From: Nemertoderma westbladi | Taxonomy: Eukaryota > Xenacoelomorpha > Nemertodermatida > Nemertodermatidae | NCBI GenBank assembly: GCA_032718475.1 | Contig: JAUCBJ010005043.1 | Coordinates: 62,001-126,000, forward strand | Reading direction: 5' to 3' | DNA length: 64,000 nucleotides | Shown here: piece after piece, positions 37,959 to 49,277 of the stretch | How positions within the stretch are numbered: the stretch's first letter is position 1 | Layout: every line of letters begins with the position of its first letter | Made by a program: the position numbers and the translations under genes | Notes under the pieces: model-generated | Seen by the model: only the letters and a program-made list of their open reading frames with translations | What the model was told of the DNA's origin: nothing | Database searches by the model: none

Positions 37959-39668
37959 TTGATAGAAGATAATCTTGGTATCAGGGAGCGATATACCCTA
38001 CCGTTGCAAGCGTTTGTTGATAGCCTAATACGCGGCGACGCTAGTCCCACTACTACGGAGGACGATGGCCGTTATATCGAACTGCCAATGCCCAAGGAAC
38101 AACTCACGCGTGAATTGGACTATAGAAAATTCACCGCTCGCTACACGCATCGTAATGGTACGTATATGGACTTCTTAACCACTGGCCATCCTATCGATTT
38201 ACACGATACGGACGATGTAGACACTGAAAGGGAAATGGTTCTATTTAAATATCATACCCAGCGGAGTTGGAACGATAACCCGAGAATCGAACATGAGAAT
38301 TCTATTCGAAACCGACTCGAAAGAGAAGACGTTGAAGAGCCGGATAAACGCAGCGACTTCAACGAATATCTGGAATTCTTGAGAGAAACATATCTCAATA
38401 TTGCCAGCCAACAAAATCTAGAAACTCGATATCCTCAAGGTATACATCACGACCCTATGATAGAACTCAAACGGCTCTTTTTCACTATGATGTATCTTAC
38501 CGCCGATCGACCGCTACCTGTCGTCCCGGATAGCTTCGAACAGATGGAGGAATATTGTAAAACTGGAGAACGATCACCCGCGTTTCCCCTACAAGACGTG
38601 CGTCTTTGATATTATTGCGATGAATGCCCTAGACCCAACCAGCAAACGGAAAGACATAAACATCCGCGGAGACGTTGCGCTAAACACAGTTTTACTCGCT
38701 ATACTTACGGGAGTTTCGAGCGAAACTTGTTCGACGTATCACCTACGCTCGCTCGACTCAAACGATCCTTAAATAAACCCATGATCAGAGTTCCGGAATA
38801 CTCGGTCAGACCTCCTCACTCCCTAGTGAGACCTCAAACTCTTGATCCTAATAGTATAACGGATCCTCCTGAACTGTACTCACTGTTCAAAGATCTTGTG
38901 TTACCCGAACAATTAATCGGTGGCACTCCGGTAGTGGGCTCGCTAGATATTCACCCCTCCTACCTAGCCGGATTGGGACGCGGACATCTAATATTGCCGT
39001 TGAACCCGTACAATCGTCCCGGTTTAACCCCGATACAACCCGTCACCGAAGTCGAGGAGAGCGTTGTACGAAACGCGTTAGACGCTATTCGGCAGAAGAT
39101 CGGAAAAGGAACTTATGATTGTTTAGAGAAACGCAAATTGCAGCAACAAGTCCAAGCGGTGAAGGAGTTGGCCTTACCCCAGTTCGATCGAGAAATCCAG
39201 AACCTCGAGGAAGACATCGAACTTGGACGAACCTATTCTCTACAAGAGTTCTTAGACGAACGCTTACAACGACAAGCGGAGGAAAATCAGCTCGAGGAGA
39301 AACACATCGAAATGGATGAGAGAGAAGAAGCAGCATTAGCCCAACCAGAAGCTCAAATCCTTATGACTGATCTCTACTCCAAAACCATCATTCATCCCTC
39401 GATGGTTCCCCATTTCGGAGACAAACTCTTCGCAACGGTACAACCCCAACCAGTTGATATCAACCTAAGATCTCGAGATCTTATCGCTGACGCTCCTATG
39501 TTACAGCATCCGCCAATCGAGGCCGCTCGTGTCGACGGTATACTCGTTGATCCTCCGGACAATCGAGCGGATCTTGTCCGTCGTATGGTATATGAGGTCA
39601 ACATACGCGCTAGACCTTTACCGAACTCGTTTTATGGGATCAAGATCACCCTTATTATGTTAATCTAA
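37959..39668 (+). pseudogene. large unfamiliar retroelement ORF, N-terminal part
   Basis: A single frame runs from about 37940 to 39668 except for one TGA at 38607-38609. After that stop the same frame continues with YYCDECPRPNQQTERHKHPR and a further Cys, a possible zinc-binding cluster. Later parts are charged; a Glu/Gln-rich helix at about 39140-39320 includes LQRQAEENQLEEKHIEMDER. Near 39630 the coding sense moves to another frame (WDQDHPYYVNLTQ), so a frameshift separates it from the next segment. I do not recognise the family. No ATG begins the frame; the first in-frame Met codon is near 38086. Confidence 0.65.
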
Positions 39669-39679
39669 CTCAATATTAT

Positions 39680-41293
39680 ATGGTAAAACCGGAAGATCCT
39701 ACACATAGTCTAGGGTTTCTACCACTAATAAATCCTCTCGATCTTGTCGAACTCGAACAACTGCAGAAACATCTGGATCAGTTAGTGAAAGTAAACTCAT
39801 TCAGAAAACCCTACAATGTTTCCAGAATAGAGAAAGATATACTGCCTCCGTATAATCTCGATGGATTTATCAAAACTCGATTAGTCCACTGGAATCTCGA
39901 CGTATTATTTGAGGAAGAGAGAATACAACGATATGGAGATGTAGAGACGTATACTACACAATATCTAAAGTATAGGGATCTACCCAACGCTAGCGAATGC
40001 GCCACCTTAAGGCATCCGGTAGGGATGACCCTAGAAAACGCCACTAAAGAGTGGAATGAAACTCTTAACATTATCGAAATGTATGGAGTTGTCACTTACG
40101 ATAACGAAGGTAGCGTTCCGGTTGGAGAACTGGGAACTACGTGCATGATACATATACGTGGACTAGCTGGTTCTACCCACGTGTTTACTCGAGCGTGTTC
40201 CGACGTGATTGATTATTCTTTTGAGACCCTCACCAAGATACAAAAGAAACTCCGTCATGGACAATTCGAACTCGCGCAGCGTTACGTCACCGACACCGAG
40301 TGCAAACCGGCCATGGGTATCGATGGATCGATGTTACCCCAGCCCGTGCTCGAGATGTTGTTTAACGAAAGAATCCTTAAAATCGGCTCAGCTGTTTATG
40401 GAGATCTCCAAAACGACTTGAGGAACATGGAGAATATCCCATATCCTTTCGTGGATACTCAGCTGATTGCTCCCTGCCCAGAAGGCCGAGGTTTCTTCCG
40501 AACTATGTATGCCAATACACCCAGCGGCATCAATAAAGTACAACGAACCTCCATCGGACATCTTGCCTTTCAAGAATACGGATGGAATTTCAAAGTCGGT
40601 AACCCTATCAACTATCAACAAGTATATGGAGATCATTATTCTCGATTATACTTCGACGGACCATTGACCGCATCTGGCGTCGTGTATAGCTTCATGAGTG
40701 TTCCACTTCGTCCCTCATTAGCTATATACACTATCTTCGAGAACGCTGCACTTGCCGGTTGGCTAGCCGATGTGTGCAGTCGTACTATACGCGCCCATCC
40801 CTTAATACTTGGAACCAAACTCGCCAAGCTAGATGAACACAATAAATTCATCCGCTTCGAATGCTTTAGGCGCTTTCTGACTCCGTTCCGTAACGTTGAT
40901 AGTCAGTTCAAGGACCGTGCTCTGACCAAGCTCAGCCTAAGAGACTCAGCTGCTGAGAAGTTAGACAGCGCTGGATTCGCCATTTTCAAGGACGTTTGTA
41001 TACAGAACTTACATTCCTCTGTTATACAAAGACCTCGAATCCCCACGGGTTATTCTATCGTGGAAGTTCAGACAGTGGGTTCGCTTGAGGAGACAGCCAC
41101 ACCTACCTCAGCTATGCAATTGGAAGACGAACCAATATGCTTAGAATCCGAGGAGATTCAGCCCACAGCGCCCCGGAGCAGTGACAACGACTACGTCCTG
41201 GAATGGTATCAGGGTCCACAATGTCTCACCGTGTACGATTATCGGCATGCCAATTATGTCTCTAGGAAACGTTGCCGATTATGTGCATCTTGA
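39680..41293 (+). pseudogene. large unfamiliar retroelement ORF, central part
   Basis: A clean 537-codon frame beginning at an ATG, probably continuing from about 39635 upstream in the same frame. The protein is globular and mixed in composition, with no recognisable polymerase, protease or integrase motif. It ends KRCRLCAS at a TGA (41291-41293). The same frame continues directly after that stop into the zinc-knuckle segment, so the TGA looks like an interruption, not the true end. It could be the capsid part of a long Gag-like protein. Confidence 0.65.
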
Positions 41294-42190
41294 GACCATT
41301 TCACCCCTGTGGACTCCAACGTACCATGCTCCTACTTCCATAAACAGCCTACGATGGAGATCTATTGTGTGTATTGTAGACTCAATAACTTGCACATTTT
41401 CGCAGTCTGCCCCCAATTTATGACTCAATGCCATCATTGTCAGTTTAAAGGACATGCAAGTTTTGATTGCCCTTTCAACAGCGATCTGGAAAGCGTAGAT
41501 GAAATGATTACCCTACGCTACATTCGAGCCTGGGAAGCGAACGCGGATTTACATTATGAGTCACGTCATCGCTATTACCCTGGACGTGCCTACGAAGGAG
41601 TTTATGTGTTCCACCCGTTCCACCCACAAAAATCTCGCACACCGAGTTACGAACTAATGAAGCGTGTTGGCGAGAATATTTCGACCAAATTTGTTCGTAA
41701 ATATCTCAGGAACATTAATCCCAACGATCTTAATTCCTATAACTTGATAAACTTCATTCGTCAAAATCCGGAATATGGTGACTTGTTCATCAACTCGCAT
41801 CCAGAACTACAGGAAGTTCATAGACGACCCTATGAATATAGAGCCCGAGAACGCGAGTTAGAAAGAACCATCAAACCGAGGAAATTTCTCACTACTCACG
41901 GTCCACCTACCGCTCTCGTGCAGACGACTCGTCAGGGACCAGTAAGAGCTGCTGTCCTGAAACGCGCTCTGAAGGTTGTTCGACCTCGTTCCACTGAGGT
42001 TGATATCGATCAACCGGGTACCTCGACCGGCGGATACACCGACCGTAATCCTAAACCTTCCGATGCAATTGTATTGCACCCCTCACCTAGGAGTTATAGC
42101 CCTCCTAGTAAAGTGGCTCGCCCCAAAGAGAAAAGGACTCTTGCTAGCCTCAAAAAACTGTGTAAATGCCGTTCACGTAAGAAAGACTAA
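41294..42190 (+). pseudogene. Gag-like C-terminal segment with two zinc knuckles
   Basis: In frame with 39680-41293. It contains CVYCRLNNLHIFAVC (C-x2-C-x5-H-x4-C) and CHHCQFKGHASFDC (C-x2-C-x4-H-x4-C), the latter a standard retroviral-type CCHC knuckle. A basic tail follows, with RQGPVRAAVLKRALKVVRPR and a Lys/Arg/Cys-rich end, stopping at TAA (42188-42190). The knuckles plus basic tail indicate nucleic-acid binding. The purine tract and right LTR follow within 80 bp, leaving no room for a pol gene downstream. Confidence 0.75.
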
Positions 42191-42260
42191 CTGTTTAGAG
42201 TATTTTTATATTTTAGAAACTGTGATTTTTTATATTTTATAGAATTAAATCCCATTTTCT

Positions 42261-42268
42261 GGGAGCGG
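42261..42268 (+). promoter_or_regulatory. polypurine tract
   Basis: GGGAGCGG directly abuts the TG of the right LTR, the expected position of the plus-strand primer in LTR retroelements. Confidence 0.6.
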
Positions 42269-43436
42269 TGTAAAAGCTTTTGCGGATATAACAAGTCATT
42301 TTTCTCCGCAATGACTGTGTAGTTGTTTTAGCGGACATAACAAGCCATTTTTTCCGCCATGTACCTTGTAGGTGTTTTAGCGGACATAACAAGCCATTTT
42401 CTGCCGCAATACGCCTAATACTCTAAAAGACTGGAACTCCGATGACGAAATCTGTCAGCTGATTTACTGTACACATGGAGCCTCTCTTTGTTCAGGCTCG
42501 GCCAATCAGAGCGATTTTCATTTTATCTTGTACAGAGGCCTACGGAAAACCGCGCAATGCATTACGGTTTTTGTTTACCTTTTCTGAGCCTCAGAACATC
42601 GGCTTTGGAATTATTCTGTTTTTCGGTAGAAGTTTCAGACTTTGACCAACATTAGACGGCTTTGATTATAAGAACGTAAATCTATTATCTGACTGCACTG
42701 TGCAACAAACCTGAACAAACTGATGAAACTGCACTCACTCAATCCTATTCACCGCATTATTTTACTTCTGTTTACTGTCTGTTATTAATTGTTATATGTT
42801 GATGGATATGTTGTTATATTTGGAGAATACCAATAAATAATCATAAAACCCCAATCTTCTTGATTACTGAAGGTAAGAGGGACCGGTTACCGGTAGCAAT
42901 TGCGACTTACATTATAGTGGTTTTAGTGTGAATTAAATGCTATTTCATAATCCCTACATGTGTTAGTTGCTATCCTCCTTATATATGGTCAAATTCAGTG
43001 ACGGTCGACAGATCAGTGCGCAGCAGTGTGAAGTCGTATGCAGCAGTGTGACAGATAATAAAGCATCTCCTAAAGAATGCGCTATTTACGAAAATCAGTA
43101 GCCATCTCGTTGTGTTTAGTATAAGTCATAACTCTGTTTTATACTTAAAGCACCACGTCCTAAAGGAACTGTTAATATTTCCCCGAAAGTGAATAATATT
43201 GTCAGAGATTATATAGTAACGATCAATCGAATAATACAGTAGGTCTGCAACGCAATAACTTCAAAGCACCCGAATCCAGTCTCCCTTAACTGTGGGTGAA
43301 TGATCGCGCATAGACTGGCTTCGGATAATGTTACTTCATGTGCATTAAATAATTGTTATAGGCTAAAGTCGATTTATAAACAAGAGGACACCTAAAATTG
43401 GCAGGTTAAACTGCTAAAGGTCTGAAAGCGCGAACA
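42269..43436 (+). repeat. right long terminal repeat
   Basis: Direct repeat of 27610-28804. Starts TGTAAAAGC, ends GCGAACA, and is followed by AACTC. It lacks a short insert present in the left copy and shows scattered substitutions. It contains AATAAT and GATAATAAAGCATC segments that could serve polyadenylation. Confidence 0.92.
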
Positions 43437-44599
43437 AACTCCACTCTACTCTATCTTACTCTCGGACCTCTCTGTCCCTTACTCTCCCTCTTACTCGCCC
43501 CCCACATTTGAATTGCACTCGTCTACATTCTGTGCACCAACACCTTCTCTCCATACTTTCCTCATACTCCTCTCATTTTGCCCTCACTCTCCACACCTGT
43601 GGTCCCATCAAGTGCCCCTCCTACTCATATCCCGGTAGTGCCCATCTGGACGATTCTTATCCCGCAGGATACGAGCTTTCACAATAAATCCTGAACTCCG
43701 CCCTGTTGTTTAATGACCACACACTTATCCGGTCCCACACATGTGTGCACCATGTTAGTGGGATCCGTCTAAGTCTCGTCCTGCTATTCTAGTCAATTAG
43801 TCCCCAGTCCCAGTAGCTAATTGGAAAAAGGTTGTATTTGACTACAGTATATATTATATAATATATACGAATTATATATAACAATTAATTATTATACAAT
43901 TATACATTATATATATATATATTATATTATATGCTCGTCTACATGACGCGCCTTAACCCCCCCGCTCGGAGGTGATATGACTCGTCACTCCCGGTCTCGC
44001 CCGTTTCATTCTCTCTCCGCCTTTCTCGTCTGGCGACTTCTTCCAGTCGCTTCTCCTCAAGTCTATCCGCTTCCAACTTCTCCCACCTCTGATATGGTGT
44101 ATCCACCTCCCTGTCTACTAGATGCCGGCTGTTGTATTACACCGACTTGCCCTTCAGCCCCGGGTGGTCTACCAGACCTTCGAAGGCCACCTTGAAGGCT
44201 CTTCTGTAGTTCGGGGGTGATCCTGATATTCTTAATTTTATTTTATTCTACCCATGTTCCCCCTGTCTGCGCTATTATCCTATCTACCTTTCTACGTGTC
44301 ACCCTTAGTGCCCGCAACTTCCATGGTACTATGTGCCCTACTAATATGTGTACCCAGTACCCTGCTATGTACCCCTCTCTTACTACGTGGCGCTTTCAGT
44401 GCCCACAACCCCTCTGCTACTACTTCTACGGTATATTGTGCTCTCTACTCTCTTACTGCTAACTCTACTAACTCTCCAACTCTACTAACTCTCTATCTCT
44501 ACTAACTCTCCAAATCTACTAACTCTCCAACTCTCTAACTCTTACTAACTCTTACTAACGGTACTATGTACCCTCTTAGTCTTACTCCCTAACTCTAAC
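43437..44599. other. CT-rich non-coding sequence
   Basis: Pyrimidine-rich sequence with ACTCTACTAACTCT-like simple repeats toward the right and a (TA)n-rich stretch at about 43845-43930. It is the flank into which the LTR block inserted: the sequence left of 27610 has similar CTCCACTCTAACTC content. The open frames here lack any domain. Confidence 0.5.
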
Positions 44600-45066
44600 T
44601 TTACTAATGGTACTACGTACCCTCTTACTCTGTAACTCTAACCCCACTAACGGTACCACGTACCCTCTTACTCTCTTACTCTAACCCCACTAACGGTACT
44701 ACGTACCCTCTTACTCTCTAACTCTAACCCCACTAACGGTACTACGTACCCTCTTACTAACTAACTCTAACCCCACTAACGGTACTACGTACCCCCTTAC
44801 TCTCTATCTCTAACCCCACTAACGGTACTACGTACCCTCTTACTCTCTAACTCTAACCCCACTAACGGTACTACGTACCCTCTTACTCTCTAACTCTAAC
44901 CCCACTAATGGTACTACGTACCCTCTTACTCTCTATCTCTAACCCCACTAACGGTACTACGTACCCTCTTACTCTCTAACTCTAACTCCACTAACGGTAC
45001 TACGTACCCTCTTACTCTAACCCCACTAACGGTACTACGTACCCTCTTACTCTTTATCTCTAACTC
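44600..45066. repeat. 43-44-bp minisatellite, about 11 copies
   Basis: Tandem units of the form CCCACTAACGGTACTACGTA followed by CCCTCTTACTCTCTAACTCTA. Small length variants occur near 45010. Confidence 0.95.
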
Positions 45067-45106
45067 CACTAACGGTACTACGTACAGTAGGTACGTAGTA
45101 CCATTA
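45066..45106. repeat. inverted repeat ending the 44-bp array
   Basis: GGTACTACGTAC is followed after four bases by GGTACGTAGTACC, forming a hairpin where the last repeat unit meets its partial reverse complement. Confidence 0.75.
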
Positions 45107-45649
45107 ATGTAGGGGTGAAGTAATCATACATATATTATCCCGAGCCAATCAATCGTTACTAATGCTTCCCTTCTGCTTACCTCGTAATAATAAAGAAAGT
45201 TAGTTGGGATTATCGATTATAAGTACGTATTCTCCAAATATAAACATCCATTAAATATGTTACCAAACAACAATGAATAACAGTATAAACAGCATAAATT
45301 ACGCGGTGCCGGCGGTTAATCAACAGTCAGATGTTAGCAGACTGCTCAAAAGTCACTGAATGCAGTGAGTGCAGGTCATTTACTTTGAGCTCTACTATAA
45401 CTCTCGCCACTGATGGCATTCGGGCAGAAGTCAGAATGAACGATTTTGTCGCATTGCGGCATATTCGTACGTAAACAAGATCTCAGGAATTCGCAAAGTG
45501 AAAATTGTGCTGATTGGCCGTTCAAATAGCATAGGAGCTACGGAACAAAGAAAATATTGACCAATTGCTGGTGATTTCATCACTAGAGCTCTATACCAAA
45601 AATAAACGCCACAGGGCGCAAGTGAACTTTCTTGAGACATTGCTGCCTT

Positions 45650-46100
45650 TAGAGTAGTTCGCATATTGCACAAAAAAGACACGTTGCCGCAAAAGATTTT
45701 AACCATTACCAAATCAAATCGCCAGGGCGATATATTTTCTACTTTATATCGCAGCGCAACTTTATTTATCACTCGCAGCGCAACTTTATTTATCACTATG
45801 TCCCTACGTCATACATTTATGATTCAAGTATGTCACCGCGTCATTATAAATATACAGTGATCACTTACGTCATTAAAATACACACAATAACTACTTCATA
45901 AAGAATCGAACCAGCGGCCTTTACATTCATAACCCGACGCGTTATCCACTACGCTAATTTGGTACGAGACGAAAGTGTTTATAATTTACATGTCATGCTT
46001 TCCTGTTACAAGGACAAGGTTGTTCTAGAAAGTTTTAATTATAAATAATTCCCCGCAAATGAATAAAATTAGATTCGCCATTATTTATAATTAGCAATTT
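45650..46100 (-). repeat. dispersed repeat, copy B, with tRNA-like insert
   Basis: Reverse-orientation relative of 1690-1960, sharing AATGGCGAATCTAATT, AAACTTTCTAGAAC, ATGACGCGGTGACATACT and TCGCCCTGGCGATTTG. It also has a local duplication of a GCGCAACTTTATTTATCACT unit near 45755-45797. Confidence 0.7.
45903..45958 (-). repeat. tRNA-derived (SINE-like) segment
   Basis: On the - strand, TAGCGTAGTGG fits the pol III A box and GGTTCGATTC fits the B box, about 35 bp apart. A D-stem pairing GCGT with ACGC is present, but the anticodon and T stems are imperfect, so it is a tRNA-derived repeat or tRNA pseudogene and not a functional tRNA. Confidence 0.55.
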
Positions 46101-48328
46101 ACTACTGCAAAACTACTTAGTCCGGTAGCCAGCGGTTACCCTATAATGCTAAGAGAACATGAAATCCTCGTTTTTTAGTTAGTCGGCTGTGGTTGTCGGC
46201 TGTTGATTGTCGGCGTTACGTTTACACCCTTTGTAGTCAGGTAACAACGGGCTACAATTTAGTTAGAAATAAAGGCAACGGGACATGTCATGCATGGTCG
46301 CTTAGGTTGAGAATTAAATGGATGGGACAGTGTGTGAGTACCTACTTAGTTCCAGTAAATACTGATACAAAATTTAATTAATCAAAGGGCTGCCTCTATA
46401 GACAGCGGATATTAAGAAATATCAAACGGTTATCAGCCTGTACCTGTACGCCTTGTAATACTCAATATACAATGCATTATTTAGTATTCCATGGCTTCTA
46501 GCATTTTGCTATAATACTTTGAAGCATGATGGTTCGTGTTGTTACGTTATACGACATCAACGTGGTTTGACTTTATAACTAAACGATAACAAAAAGTCTT
46601 GACAGGGAGTGTTGTGTTGTACAGTATGATAATAAGAATAACATATATGATATACATCGCTTCATGTATAATGTATATCGTATGTGAGGTTGACTAAACG
46701 TCATCGGAAAAGCCAACACGATACTAATGTATGCAGAATGCAGTGGCATCGGATTAGCTGTCTGCAAAGCAGGACGCCAGGTTATTCAGTCTCCAGTGTC
46801 TATTTTAATATTTCGCATTAAGAAATTAAAAAAGTAGTGTAGGCCAACCAAAGTAGTTATGCCGAATTCTATATACTTTGATTCTATATCGCATCCCGTT
46901 AATCATAAAAGGTATCGAAATTCAACATGTCAATGTAATCTGTTGTAATTAATATTAATATTACTTAAGGGACAGATTTAAACTAAGAAACACCAGTGAA
47001 ACAGTAAAACACTAGGGAAATATAGGGAACACAAGGCAAGGGAAATATAGGGAAAAGACTAATAAAGTAATAAAACACCTGGAAAATATGTATTGATAAA
47101 CCGGATAATTAACCTACGTAACTACTCTAAATCTGTAATCCTAAATGTATTCCTCACTCAGTCAGTGTTTTACCGCTATTGATGTATATTAGTGTATTGT
47201 TAGGGTAGGACTATCTTCTCGTGTTTAAGCACCATAAGTTACAAGAGTGCCGGTTAGGGTGTACTGAGAAGTGACGTACACAGGCATCGGAGTGATATTT
47301 TTTCGGACTGTGGTTATACTATTTAGGGGGTGTAATAATTCACAAATTGATTAATTTCTACTCTTATAATAGGGGTGAATATTGCAGGAAGGGCGCAAAG
47401 GATGAACACTCCGTAAATATACATTTTACTTTACTCCCCCGGCAGAAGTCAGGTCTCCCATATTACCGGGTACTAATGATTGGCTGAAAGTGGATGCGAC
47501 TTTAATTGCACAACTTTTCTGTATTTTTATCCACCCCCAAAGATGATCTATCTATTTAATAAAAGGATTGGATGTTTGCTATTAATTATCAAACAGACCT
47601 CTTATATTGTATTCAAATAAATCATGAAATCATCAGGGGGAGATTTAATACAACTAATTTGTTTTAGCCAATCGAGAGGGGGGGGGGGGATCATAAATTC
47701 ATATATGCATTAATATCATCCTTTAAAATAGGAGGAGAAATAAGGACCATTATTCGATAAAAAAAATGTAAGGGGAAACCACTGCTTTTTTCCACACATA
47801 AATATATAAATTATAATTTAAAACATTGCCTTTCATTATTATTTTCTTCTCTCACAGACGTATGGTACTATGACAATCACAAAAGGTTACACGGGCGACT
47901 AAATATTGTGGAGTAACTAACTTCAACATACTGTATGCCAAATCAATGTTTGGTTGCTGGTTCGAATCCCTGAAGATGGACCGCGAAAACAGATCCTAAG
48001 GGAACCTCTTAAAACACATTACTTATTATCCTTATTATAATCCCAGGTGCATGACCTCACTTGTTAATTACCGGCTGCAGGCGACCATAAATGGGCACAA
48101 ATAGACACCGTCAATATTCAATAATAACTATTTAGGACACGGAAAACAATGGGATTTCTTACCGATGACCGCGAGATGTATAATTTGCCGAGTGAGGCTA
48201 ATTACACATCAAGCAGTTGTAAGCAAAACTTTGTTTTAAATAAAATACGTAATTCTTTTTCTACAAAATTGCCTTTGCTCCTCACTTTTTTCCCTTTGTT
48301 ATTCCCCTGGCTCGCGTGTAAGGTAATA
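46101..48328. other. intergenic, no gene seen
   Basis: AT-rich sequence. 46170-46240 resembles 11630-11690 (GTCGGCTGT..TTGTCGGCGT). A lone B-box-like GGTTCGAATCCC occurs at about 47960 without a convincing A box. A G run lies near 47680. Confidence 0.5.
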
Positions 48329-48750
48329 TTATATTGAGTGGTGGAACATTGTATATTGACTAATGTTAATTAAACGAGTTAATTAAGCTCGACGTCATTG
48401 TTTGATATACAAAGTTCCATTACATCTGTTTTACATTTGTTTGAACTTCTGTGCATTCATTACATTACATATTATCTCGTGTAACTAGAAAAGGGTATAA
48501 AATTAGAAAAGGATATATAATTAGAAAAGGATATATAATTAGAAAAGGATATATAATTAAAAAATGATATATATAATTATATATCCTTTTCTAGTTACAC
48601 GAGATAATATGTAATGTAATGAATGCACAGAAGTTCAAACAAATGTAAAACAGATATAATGGAACTTTGTATATCAAACAATGACGTCGAGCTTAATTAA
48701 CTCGTTTAATTAACATTAGTCAATATACAATGTTCCACCACTCAATATAA
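48329..48750. mobile_element. foldback element, 422 bp
   Basis: Terminal inverted arms of about 165 bp (48329-48495 and about 48583-48750) are almost perfect reverse complements. The ends read TTATATTGAGTGGTGG. Between the arms lie four copies of an 18-bp unit AATTAGAAAAGGATATAT. There is no coding capacity. No clear target duplication is visible. Confidence 0.88.
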
Positions 48751-49277
48751 CATGACTTTACATCGCGCTAATAATAGCACCGGGCCGCGACGCCGTGGAT
48801 TACTTTACAATTCGCTTTCAGGTAAGTTCACGCTGTCGCCATGAATACGCGGTGTGACCGATAGCACCATTTAAACGAAATATAAGAAACGCAAATAATT
48901 ACGATTATTGACTTTAGGATTTAGATATTAGGTGCAATATAAGTAAATGGTACAAATAAATCAATATATTTCAAGGTAAAGATTAGCAAATTTCAGGAAC
49001 ATCAGTTGCCTTTGTTTCACCTTTCCTATCCAATTATTTGTTGGTCCAATCTATTCCTGGCAGTCGGTTATGAAGAGGATAAAAATTGCAACTTTGAGGA
49101 ATCAGGATAATATTCGCGTCCATTTTGCGGTTATTTATATACAAGCCTAATGAAGGAGAAATACTTACGCCATGTCAGTGGCAAAAACATGATACCAACC
49201 ATTATTACTGTAATTAAGTAGGACTATAATTAAATACTTAATAAAAAATAGTTGAAATTGTATATAGAAAATTGTTT
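48751..49277. other. intergenic, no gene seen
   Basis: AT-rich sequence between the foldback element and the 30-bp minisatellite. Nothing recognisable. Confidence 0.5.

Larger units (their letters stand above)
27610..43436 (+). mobile_element. 15.8-kb LTR-bounded composite retroelement
   Basis: Two 1.2-kb direct repeats with TG..CA ends bracket this block. A purine-rich GGGAGCGG immediately precedes the right LTR, as a polypurine tract should. AACTC flanks both sides, consistent with a 5-bp target duplication. No clear primer-binding site follows the left LTR. The interior holds BEL/Pao gag-pro-pol remains and a separate large zinc-knuckle ORF, both on the + strand. Either it is one oversized element or a BEL/Pao copy nested in a gag-only element. 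The few LTR differences imply a fairly recent insertion, although the interior is broken. Confidence 0.8.

Noticed and set aside
45431-45796. 121-codon frame on the - strand
   Set aside because: Lies in a dispersed repeat related to 1690-1960, includes a local duplication, and has no domain.
47940-47980. GGTTCGAATCCC, possible tRNA gene
   Set aside because: A good B box, but no convincing A box, acceptor stem or anticodon arm around it.
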